This document shows positions 12,398 to 17,885 of a stretch of DNA of 17,885 bases, piece by piece. The position numbers and the translations under genes are program-made. The notes beneath the pieces were generated by a model that was not told where the DNA came from, ran no database searches, and saw only the letters and a program-made list of their open reading frames with translations. Source of the stretch: Selenomonas sp. (lineage in GTDB: Bacteria; Bacillota; Negativicutes; Selenomonadales; Selenomonadaceae); NCBI RefSeq assembly GCF_022771645.1, contig NZ_JALFCU010000107.1:1-17885 (forward strand). Reading direction: 5' to 3'. Every line of letters starts with the position of its first letter. The first letter of the stretch is position 1.

Positions 12398-12437
12398 CGG
12401 AATGTAGTATTGAACGATGAGGAAATGGAGGCAGGGC

Positions 12438-12830
12438 ATGGAGGAGAAACAACGGACGCGGGAAAGCTTCCTTGCATATTTGGAAGTGTTGCGGCAGGAA
12501 CGGTCAGACCGTCCGATTCTGAGAACGATGGAGATCTTGAGTGGCAAGTGGCGCATTCAGCTACTTTACGTACTGAGCCAGCATGAGAGTTGCCGCTTTG
12601 GCGAACTGCGGCGTGCTGTCTCTGGCATCACGCCGACGATGCTCACATCATCCCTGCGGGAGCTGGAGCAGCAGGGCATCATCCGCAAGGAACGCTTCAA
12701 CGAAGTTCCTCCGCGTGTGGAGTACAGCCTCACGCCCGCAGGCGAAGACTTGCTGCCCGTCTTTTATGAAATCGCACGCTGGAGCAAGCGACATTTGCCG
12801 GAAAACAACAACCGGCCGACGGAGCCGTGA
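12438..12830 (+). CDS. HxlR-family transcriptional regulator
   Basis: 130-residue HxlR/DUF24 winged-helix protein. The family core is RPILRTMEILSGKWRIQLLY (25-44), then SGITPTMLTSSLRELEQQG and the wing RKERFNEVPPRVEYSLTPAG. The N-terminal cysteine seen in the other two HxlR proteins of this window is absent here (RSDRPIL in place of a CP motif); the only cysteine is Cys52, so sensing must differ. ATG 12438 is preferred to the in-frame ATG at 12417 because GGAGG lies six bases before it. It is divergent from the EFR1/metallo-hydrolase operon, with overlapping promoters and palindromic half-sites between, so it very likely controls that operon and itself. A weak terminator follows at 12834-12858. 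Confidence 0.9.
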   Translation: MEEKQRTRESFLAYLEVLRQERSDRPILRTMEILSGKWRIQLLYVLSQHESCRFGELRRAVSGITPTMLTSSLRELEQQGIIRKERFNEVPPRVEYSLTPAGEDLLPVFYEIARWSKRHLPENNNRPTEP

Positions 12831-12833
12831 AGC

Positions 12834-12858
12834 TCTGCTGCACGCAGATTCTTTTTTT
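12834..12858 (+). terminator. Weak rho-independent terminator
   Basis: TCTGC (12834-12838) pairs with GCAGA (12844-12848), followed by TTCTTTTTTT. The five-pair stem is short but the T-run is long, and it begins four bases after the HxlR stop. Confidence 0.45.
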
Positions 12859-12920
12859 GCCTTGTGGAAGCCGAAGCAAGGATGACGATTGCAAAATTTT
12901 CCTTTGTGTCACTCAGTTAC

Positions 12921-12948
12921 ATGAATCTGATTCATTTTTTGCTATCCT
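12921..12948 (+). promoter_or_regulatory. Palindrome next to an extended -10, upstream of the cupin gene
   Basis: ATGAATCTGATTCAT (12921-12935) is a palindrome with seven-base arms and one centre base. TGC TATCCT (12940-12948) beyond it is an extended -10; no good -35 is seen. The palindrome covers the region between -35 and -10, a likely repressor site. Confidence 0.45.
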
Positions 12949-12991
12949 ATTGTCAGAGAAGGAAAACAGAACTACAAAGGAGTCGATCCTC

Positions 12992-13342
12992 ATGGAAATC
13001 TTGCGCAACATCCCGAAAGCAGAAGTCGTGAATCTCGCAAATCTCGTCGCGTACGCGGACGGGCAGGTCGTGAGCAAGACGCTCGTGCAAAATAACGGCC
13101 TCGGCATCACGCTGTTCGCTTTCGCAAAGGACGAAGGTATCAGCACGCACGAATCGAAAGGCGACGCGATGGTCGTCGCGCTCGACGGCAAAGGCCGCAT
13201 CACGATCGACGGCAAGGACTACGAGCTCGCGGCAGGCGATTCCATCGTCATGCCGGCGAACCATCCGCACGCCGTCTATGGCATCGAACCGTTTAAGATG
13301 CTGCTCGTCGTGGCTTTTCCGGAAGCGGCCGTCCCATCGTGA
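12992..13342 (+). CDS. Small cupin-domain protein
   Basis: 116-residue single-domain cupin. The core reads STHESKGDAMVVALDGKGRI (cupin motif 1 with His and Glu but without the second His), then GKDYELAAGDSIVMPANHPHAV (motif 2) and a hydrophobic last strand. Proteins of this size are usually small-molecule or metal-binding cupins of unknown substrate, often placed near redox genes. ATG 12992 follows AAAGGAG; the longer open frame from 12827 has no such signal. It stands alone between the HxlR gene and enolase with its own putative promoter at 12921-12948. Two metal ligands (His in motif 1, His in motif 2) are clear; a third is uncertain, so enzyme activity is not assured. Confidence 0.82.
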   Translation: MEILRNIPKAEVVNLANLVAYADGQVVSKTLVQNNGLGITLFAFAKDEGISTHESKGDAMVVALDGKGRITIDGKDYELAAGDSIVMPANHPHAVYGIEPFKMLLVVAFPEAAVPS

Positions 13343-13359
13343 ATCGAAAATAAAAACGA

Positions 13360-13387
13360 TTGAAAATATTTCTCAATATGTTATACT
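13360..13387 (+). promoter_or_regulatory. Promoter of enolase
   Basis: TTGAAA (13360-13365), 16-base spacer, TATACT (13382-13387), followed after a 39-base gap by the enolase ATG at 13427 with a strong ribosome site (AAAGGAGA). AT-rich surroundings contrast with the GC-rich gene, as usual for a highly expressed gene. Confidence 0.75.
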
Positions 13388-13426
13388 GTATCTATAAGAA
13401 TTATTTTCAACAAAGGAGACGATTCC

Positions 13427-14728
13427 ATGAAAGAGTACCAGAAAATTCAGCAGGTCATCGGGCGCGAGATCATCGATTCGCGCGGCAATCCGACGGTGGA
13501 AGCAGAGGTCACGCTCGCAGGCGGCACCATCGGACGTGCGGCGGCACCGTCCGGCGCTTCGACGGGCGAGTTCGAGGCGCACGAGCTGCGTGATGGCGAC
13601 AAATCGAAGTATGGCGGCAAGGGCGTATCGAAGGCCGTCGCAAATGTGAACGAACTCATCGCACCGGTGCTTGTCGGGCTCGACGCGTCGGACATCTACG
13701 CGGTCGATGCGGCGATGCTCGCGCTCGACGGCACGGAGAACAAGACGAAGCTCGGCGCGAACGCCATCCTCGCCGTCTCGCTCGCGTCGGCGAAAGCAGC
13801 GGCGCAGGCCGAGGGCGTGGCGCTCTATCGTTTCCTCGGCGGCGTGGCTGGCCGTCACCTGCCCGTGCCGATGATGAACATCCTGAACGGCGGCGCGCAC
13901 GCGACGAACTCCGTCGATACGCAGGAGTTCATGATCATGCCGGTCGGCGCGCCGACGTTCCGCGAAGGGCTGCGCATGGCGACGGAGGTCTACCACGCGC
14001 TCCAGTCGCTGCTGAAGAAAGAGGGCGAGACGACGGCCGTCGGCGACGAGGGCGGTTTCGCGCCGAACCTCAAGAGCGACGAGGACACGATCGAGCACAT
14101 CCTCGCGGCCATCCGTGCGGCAGGCTACGAGCCGGGCAAGGACTTCGTGCTCGCCATCGACGCGGCGGCCTCGGAGTGGAAGAGCGAGAAAGGCAAGGGT
14201 CACTACAAGCAGCCGAAGTCCGGCAAGGAGTTCACGTCGGACGAGCTCATCGCGCATTGGAAAAGTCTCATCGAGAAATATCCGATCTACTCCATCGAGG
14301 ACGGCCTTGACGAAGAGGACTGGGACGGCTGGCAAAAGATGACGGAAGAGCTCGGTGGCCGTGTGCAGCTCGTCGGTGACGATCTTTTCGTCACGAATAC
14401 GAAGCGCCTCGCGAAAGGCATCGAGCTCGGCTGCGGCAACAGCATCCTCATCAAGCTGAACCAGATCGGCTCGCTCTCCGAGACGCTCGCAGCGATCCAG
14501 ATGGCGCATCACGCTGGCTACACGGCCATCGTCTCGCATCGTTCGGGCGAGACGGAGGACACGACCATCGCCGACCTCGCCGTCGCATTGAATAGTGACC
14601 AGATCAAGACCGGTGCGCCCGGCCGCAGCGAGCGCGTCGCGAAGTACAACCAGCTGCTGCGCATCGAGGAACACCTCGGCGCGGCAGCCATCTATCCGGG
14701 CAAGGATGCATTCTTGTTCCGGAAGTAA
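13427..14728 (+). CDS. eno: Enolase (phosphopyruvate hydratase)
   Basis: 433-residue glycolytic enzyme that interconverts 2-phosphoglycerate and phosphoenolpyruvate in the cytoplasm. All key residues are in place by alignment to E. coli enolase: Glu167 and Glu208 (GDEGGFAPN), Lys343 (IKLNQIGSLSET), His371 (SHRSGETED) and Lys394; metal ligands Asp245, Glu291 and Asp318. The N-terminal motif REIIDSRGNPTVE and loop PSGASTGEFEA are typical. Length is normal. It has a strong promoter at 13360-13387, a strong ribosome site and its own terminator at 14751-14781, so it is a single-gene unit. Codon use is strongly biased (ACG for Thr, CTC for Leu), as for a highly expressed native gene. Unusually it is not next to other glycolysis genes but sits in a run of accessory redox genes. 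Confidence 0.98.
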   Translation: MKEYQKIQQVIGREIIDSRGNPTVEAEVTLAGGTIGRAAAPSGASTGEFEAHELRDGDKSKYGGKGVSKAVANVNELIAPVLVGLDASDIYAVDAAMLALDGTENKTKLGANAILAVSLASAKAAAQAEGVALYRFLGGVAGRHLPVPMMNILNGGAHATNSVDTQEFMIMPVGAPTFREGLRMATEVYHALQSLLKKEGETTAVGDEGGFAPNLKSDEDTIEHILAAIRAAGYEPGKDFVLAIDAAASEWKSEKGKGHYKQPKSGKEFTSDELIAHWKSLIEKYPIYSIEDGLDEEDWDGWQKMTEELGGRVQLVGDDLFVTNTKRLAKGIELGCGNSILIKLNQIGSLSETLAAIQMAHHAGYTAIVSHRSGETEDTTIADLAVALNSDQIKTGAPGRSERVAKYNQLLRIEEHLGAAAIYPGKDAFLFRK

Positions 14729-14750
14729 TGTGCAACCATAGATTCCAGCA

Positions 14751-14781
14751 AGGGGACGGTCGGATGCGGCCGTCCTCTTTT
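14751..14781 (+). terminator. Terminator of enolase
   Basis: AGGGGACGGTC (14751-14761) pairs with GGCCGTCCTCT (14768-14778) through two G-U pairs around a six-base loop, then TTTT. It is 23 bases past the enolase stop. Confidence 0.8.
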
Positions 14782-14828
14782 GTGATGTGCATGAATGAAC
14801 AGGCAGATTCCGTTTGACGTTTCCAATG

Positions 14829-14856
14829 TTGACAAAACAGATAAATATAGTATGAT
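14829..14856 (+). promoter_or_regulatory. Promoter of the PLP enzyme
   Basis: TTGACA (14829-14834), 16-base spacer, TATGAT (14851-14856). Both boxes are near consensus. Transcription should begin near 14863, 37 bases before the start codon. Confidence 0.8.
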
Positions 14857-14899
14857 TTAAGGTATGCAAAACCACATCGGATGCGAAGGGGGACTCTTC

Positions 14900-16096
14900 A
14901 TGGCAAAGAAACAGAATCGATTCTCTGGATATGATATCACGACGCAGGCCGTCCACACGGGCACGGACTACGACAAGGAAACGGGCGCCGTCCGCCGGCC
15001 GCTTCACATGGCGAACAGCTACAAGCTCCCGGATGATCTGTCGAAGGTCAATTATTCATCAACCGACCTCCTCATGTATTCGCGCAACGGCAATCCGAAC
15101 CAGCATTGGATGGAGGAAAAGCTGGCGGCGCTCCACGGTGCGGATGATGCGATCTTGCTCGGCAGCGGCGTGGCGGCTCTGCATGCGCTGTTCTGGACGC
15201 TGCTGAAGACGGGGGACCGCGTGGTCTATCCGAATGTCAGTTATATGGCGGTGTACCGCCTGTTCCACGAGCTCTTCAACCGCAAGTTCGGCGTGAAAAC
15301 GGTCATGGCCGACATGACGGATCTCGAGGCGGTCAAAAAGGCGATCACGCCCGGGACGCGGCTCGTCCACATCGAGACGCCGGACAATCCGACGAACGGC
15401 ATCACGGACATCGCGGCCGTCGCGAAGATCGCGCATGAAAACGGTGCCGTCCTTTCCGTCGACAACACGTTTGCTTCGCCTTACAACCAGCATCCGCTGG
15501 AGCTCGGTGCCGATTTCGTTGTCGAATCCGTGACGAAATTCATCAACGGACACGGAGACGCGCAAGGCGGCGCGATCCTTTCCAACGACCTCGAGACCAT
15601 GGATCGCATCCGCTATGAGGCACAGGTGAACGTCGGCTCGATCATCAGCCCGTTCAACGCTTGGCAGATTTTTCGCGGCTCTGTGACGTTCCCATTGCGC
15701 ATGGATCGCATCAATCAGTCAACGCAGCAGATTGCCGAATGGTTGGAACAGCGGAAGAACGTCACGTTCGTCTCCTATCCCGGTCTCCCGAGCAATCCGG
15801 GTCATGAAGTCGCCAAAAAACAGATGAAAAACGGCTTCGGCGGCGTAATTTCCTTCGGGCTTGCGACGGATGACAAGACGGTCGAGCATTTCTGCGCCGC
15901 ACTCAAGATCGTCACGTTCGCCGTTTCCCTCGGCCACGATGAAAGCCTCATTTTCCCGCAGCCGAGTTACGACGAGCGCATCGGCCTCTATCCGGAGCAA
16001 TTCCGCAAGGGCTTCATCCGCTTCAGCGTCGGGCTGGAAGATCCAGGCGACATCATCCGCGACATCGACCAAGCGCTCGTCTCCGTCGGTTTGTGA
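14900..16096 (+). CDS. Cys/Met-metabolism PLP-dependent enzyme (gamma-synthase/lyase family)
   Basis: 398-residue fold-type I PLP enzyme of the cystathionine gamma-synthase, methionine gamma-lyase and O-acylhomoserine sulfhydrylase family. The PLP lysine is Lys213 in SVTKFINGHGD; Asp188 (SVDNTFASPY) contacts the pyridine ring; Tyr60 and Arg62 (YSRNGNPN) bind phosphate across the dimer; the C-terminal RFSVGLED (375-382) binds substrate carboxylate. The cysteine typical of methionine gamma-lyases near residue 116 is absent (NVSYMAVY here) and the loop SLGHDESLIFPQPSYDE differs from the common SLGxxETL(I/A)xHPA form, so the exact reaction is open. ATG 14900 follows GAAGGGGGA; the in-frame ATG at 14864 lies at the predicted transcription start and is rejected. 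It is a single gene with its own promoter and hairpin. Confidence 0.9.
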   Translation: MAKKQNRFSGYDITTQAVHTGTDYDKETGAVRRPLHMANSYKLPDDLSKVNYSSTDLLMYSRNGNPNQHWMEEKLAALHGADDAILLGSGVAALHALFWTLLKTGDRVVYPNVSYMAVYRLFHELFNRKFGVKTVMADMTDLEAVKKAITPGTRLVHIETPDNPTNGITDIAAVAKIAHENGAVLSVDNTFASPYNQHPLELGADFVVESVTKFINGHGDAQGGAILSNDLETMDRIRYEAQVNVGSIISPFNAWQIFRGSVTFPLRMDRINQSTQQIAEWLEQRKNVTFVSYPGLPSNPGHEVAKKQMKNGFGGVISFGLATDDKTVEHFCAALKIVTFAVSLGHDESLIFPQPSYDERIGLYPEQFRKGFIRFSVGLEDPGDIIRDIDQALVSVGL

Positions 16097-16157
16097 ATCC
16101 ATCCTCGTTGAGGGGTGCGAAGATGCATCTCGTAAAGCTCTCCTACTAAATACACAG

Positions 16158-16198
16158 CAAGACGGCCGCGTGCACTGCTCATGCACGCGGCCGTCTTG
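16158..16198. terminator. Perfect 17-bp-stem hairpin after the PLP enzyme gene
   Basis: CAAGACGGCCGCGTGCA (16158-16174) is exactly complementary to 16182-16198 around a seven-base loop. It lies 61 bases after the stop at 16096. The T-tract is weak (TCGTTG), as for the hairpins at 163-215 and 974-1007. Confidence 0.7.
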
Positions 16199-16265
16199 TC
16201 GTTGCGTGGATGTGCTCGAAAGGTGTGCTGACAGGAAATTTCCCCCGTTGCGTGTCTCAAGGGGA

Positions 16266-16302
16266 TTGACAAGGAGGTGTGTCTGCGCTATGATATGCAT
16301 AT
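16266..16302 (+). promoter_or_regulatory. Promoter and probable MarR operator
   Basis: TTGACA (16266-16271), 17-base spacer, TATGAT (16289-16294). The 10-base palindrome ATATGCATAT (16293-16302) begins at the end of the -10 and covers the transcription start, an ideal place for autorepression by the MarR protein encoded 24 bases on. Confidence 0.75.
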
Positions 16303-16325
16303 ACAAATGAGAAGGGAGTGTAGTG

Positions 16326-16757
16326 ATGGAAGCCAATGAGACGACGCTCCGCAGATGTCTCTTTTTTACCGCCAACCGCCTGTCGAATGTTCTTCGGCGT
16401 ATCGTCAACGAGGAATATGCAGACACAGGGATCTCTGCGCCGCATATTTATATTCTGATTGTGGTGAACCAATATCTGGGCATTACGATTTCGGAACTGA
16501 GTGAGAAAATGGATATCGCCCCCTCCACCTGCACCCGTTTTGTGAATGCCTTAGTGAAACAGGGCATGGTAAAAAAAGAGCAGGAATGGAAAACCGTTCA
16601 TGTGAGCCTTACCGACCTGGGCAGGGAAAAGACCAAGAGAATTGACGCGTGCCTCATGCGACTCCACGAACGCTGTGCGGCAGTCATCGGCGAGGAAGCG
16701 TACCGGCGTTTGGCGGCGGCCATGTGGCAAGCGGCGGATCAGCTCGATGAAGCATAA
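16326..16757 (+). CDS. MarR-family transcriptional regulator
   Basis: 143-residue winged-helix repressor. An N-terminal dimer helix (LRRCLFFTANRLSNVLRRIV) is followed by the DNA-binding domain ITISELSEKMDIAPSTCTRF, LVKQGMVKKEQ and VHVSLTDLGREK, and a C-terminal helix that closes the dimer. Two cysteines (11 and the one in PSTCTR) may sense oxidants, as in some MarR proteins. ATG 16326 is chosen over the adjacent GTG 16323; GAAGGGAG lies upstream. It heads an operon with an FMN-binding protein and a nitroreductase, and its promoter carries a palindrome at the transcription start, so it probably represses this operon and is released by an electrophile or phenolic ligand. Codon choice is less biased than in enolase or uvrA (more CTG, TTG, ACC), hinting at transfer of the operon. 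Confidence 0.92.
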   Translation: MEANETTLRRCLFFTANRLSNVLRRIVNEEYADTGISAPHIYILIVVNQYLGITISELSEKMDIAPSTCTRFVNALVKQGMVKKEQEWKTVHVSLTDLGREKTKRIDACLMRLHERCAAVIGEEAYRRLAAAMWQAADQLDEA

Positions 16758-16800
16758 GATGTTTGATTTTCATGTGTATATACAGGCTAAGGAGGACAAC

Positions 16801-17217
16801 ATGATGACCAAAGAGGAATTTATGAAGCATTTGCCCGTCGACGCTTACGGCATTATGGCAACGGTGCGTGATGACGGAATGCCGGAGGCTCGGTGCATCG
16901 AATTCCAGTTCGAGGAGAATGGGAAGTTTTATTTCGCCACGGCCAGCGACAAAGAGATCTACAGCCAGCTTGTCCATCACCCGCAAACGGCGTACACCTA
17001 CATGGAGCCGAGCGGCAAGACCACGGCGCGGATCACCGGCATCATGAAGTTTGTGGAGGACGAGGCGGAACGAAAACGCATCTGGGACAGGCTCGACAAC
17101 ATCGTCCACAAGATTCATAAGACGGTGGACAGCCCCACCCTCGTGCTGATGTATATGGACGAGTGCACCTGCAAACTGGCCTACGGCCTGGGCAAGCCCC
17201 GGCTGGTTGATATGTAA
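16801..17217 (+). CDS. Pyridoxamine 5'-phosphate oxidase family protein
   Basis: 138-residue split-barrel FMN-binding protein. It starts MMTKEEFMKHLPVDAYGIMA and continues ATVRDDGMPEARCIEFQFEE, KFYFATASDKEIYSQL, HHPQTAYTYM and KTTARITGIMKFV, the usual strands and phosphate-contacting residues of PNPOx-like proteins. The last segment has YMDECTCKLAYGLGKPRLVDM with a CTC pair. ATG 16801 follows AAGGAGGACAAC; ATG 16804 is equally possible. It lies 43 bases after marR and 21 before the nitroreductase. Such proteins reduce or bind flavin-linked substrates; the function is not established. It is a different subfamily from the protein at 7303-7704. Confidence 0.87.
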   Translation: MMTKEEFMKHLPVDAYGIMATVRDDGMPEARCIEFQFEENGKFYFATASDKEIYSQLVHHPQTAYTYMEPSGKTTARITGIMKFVEDEAERKRIWDRLDNIVHKIHKTVDSPTLVLMYMDECTCKLAYGLGKPRLVDM

Positions 17218-17238
17218 AGAGGTGGAAGCGAAATCACC

Positions 17239-17832
17239 ATGGATGTTTATGAAGCCATCAAAACGCGCCGTTCTACCCGCAAATTCAAAAAAGAGCCCGT
17301 TGCCCGCGATGCTTTGGAAAAGATTGTAGAGGCGGGGCGCCTGGCGCCCTGCGGCGGTAACAGCCAAAGCACGCGCTTTATCGTCATTCAAAACGGGGAG
17401 GCGCTGCGGGAGATTGCCGAACTTGCCTGCAACGCATTTGCCCGGATGGAAATCACGGACAATATGTATAAATCCATGTTGTCGATCGTCAAGGCCTGTA
17501 AGAAGGGATTTTTCGCCTTCCACTACGATGCGCCCGTTCTCATCGTACTGGCTAATAAAATCGGATACGGCAACGCTATGGCCGATTCCGTTTGCGCCGC
17601 CATGAACATGATGCTGGAGGCAAACGAGCTTGACCTGGGCAGTTGCTATATCAATTCCCTCCACTGGCTGACGGAGGAACCGACCGTCAGAGAATATCTG
17701 ACGAAACTCGGTCTTGGGGAAGATGAAACGGTTTGCGCCTCGGTTGCATTTGGAACAGCTGACACGACGGACGGACTGCCCAACCGCAACCAGCGCAAAA
17801 TCACCGGCAATCCCGTGAACTACATAGATTGA
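17239..17832 (+). CDS. Nitroreductase-family protein
   Basis: 197-residue FMN-dependent reductase of the nitroreductase superfamily. MDVYEAIKTRRSTRKFKKEP holds the arginine/serine FMN-phosphate site, APCGGNSQSTRFIVIQN is the second FMN loop, YGNAMADSVCAAMNMMLEAN is the dimer helix, and NQRKITGNPVNYID closes the chain. Members reduce nitro compounds, quinones or enones with NAD(P)H. The start ATG 17239 has AAGAGGTGG upstream, 21 bases after the previous stop. It is the third gene of the MarR-led operon. It is not close to the two nitroreductase remnants at 1728 and 8946, which are a different subfamily, so it is not their source. All expected regions are present, so it should be active. Confidence 0.92.
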   Translation: MDVYEAIKTRRSTRKFKKEPVARDALEKIVEAGRLAPCGGNSQSTRFIVIQNGEALREIAELACNAFARMEITDNMYKSMLSIVKACKKGFFAFHYDAPVLIVLANKIGYGNAMADSVCAAMNMMLEANELDLGSCYINSLHWLTEEPTVREYLTKLGLGEDETVCASVAFGTADTTDGLPNRNQRKITGNPVNYID

Positions 17833-17860
17833 CAGGCCATGAAACAGGAGGAGGTTTATC

Positions 17861-17885
17861 GTGGAGAATTATAGCAAAACGAACG
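17861..17885 (+). CDS. Start of a further gene, cut by the window end
   Basis: GTG 17861 preceded by AGGAGGAGG opens a frame MENYSKTN that runs off the window. The strong ribosome site and the 28-base gap after the nitroreductase suggest a fourth gene of the same operon. Eight codons do not allow identification. Confidence 0.6.

Noticed and set aside
14864..14899. In-frame upstream ATG of the PLP enzyme
   Set aside because: It falls on the predicted transcription start and has no ribosome site, while ATG 14900 has a strong one.
13373..15007. 544-codon open frame on the minus strand across enolase
   Set aside because: Antisense artefact of a strongly biased gene; enolase on the plus strand has complete catalytic residues, promoter and terminator.
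1..17885. CRISPR arrays, tRNA or rRNA genes, IS elements, prophage genes
   Set aside because: I looked for regularly spaced repeats, cloverleaf patterns and transposase or integrase motifs and saw none; gene breaks here lack terminal inverted repeats or target duplications that I could recognise.

Overview
The window looks like an accessory-rich stretch of a moderately GC-rich (I estimate high 50s %) anaerobic Firmicute. Heavy use of ACG, CTC and ATC codons in the long genes, together with the gene set (EFR1-type ferredoxin, YgbA family protein, HxlR regulators, many small flavoproteins), fits a Selenomonas-like Negativicute. This placement is inference from style; no rRNA or other marker confirms it.

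Layout. 1-335 holds no gene, only two hairpins. 336-1636 has an Fe-S-motif FMN reductase (+) converging on a sugar O-acetyltransferase (-). 1728-2609 is a graveyard: nitroreductase remnant (-), DJ-1/PfpI remnant (+), MmcQ/YjbR-like remnant (-). An HxlR regulator (-) is then divergent from a short UvrA-type ATPase (+, 3168-5654). 5733-7113 (-) is a decayed operon: HxlR regulator, FMN-reductase tail, flavodoxin-family gene broken by one base, and a sulfite-exporter tail. Divergent from it is a small FMN-binding oxidase-like gene (7303-7704), convergent on an intact TauE/SafE permease (7767-8513). A headless HAD phosphatase and a second nitroreductase remnant follow, then an intact DJ-1/PfpI gene (9447-10028). 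10187-12282 (-) carries a YgbA family protein and an EFR1 ferredoxin plus metallo-hydrolase pair; the pair is divergent from a third HxlR regulator (12438-12830). Then come a cupin, enolase and a Cys/Met-metabolism PLP enzyme, each a single gene with good signals of its own. The window closes with a marR, FMN-binding oxidase, nitroreductase operon whose codon use differs from its neighbours, and 25 bases of a next gene.

How it fits together. Apart from enolase, the PLP enzyme, UvrA and the acetyltransferase, most of the window is redox and stress housekeeping: FMN/NAD(P)H reductases, nitroreductases, a DJ-1 protein and a YgbA protein, governed by three HxlR regulators and one MarR regulator. 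Each of these regulators has a palindrome or overlapping promoters next to it. The clearest unusual structure is evolutionary: the nitroreductase/DJ-1 divergent pair exists twice, and each copy lost a different part by deletions ending at the shared intergenic leader. The most interesting functional candidates are the EFR1 plus HxDxDH metallo-hydrolase operon and a CRP-like box with a perfect TATAAT that points into YgbA antisense with no proper gene behind it. I found no CRISPR array, tRNA, rRNA, transposase or prophage.
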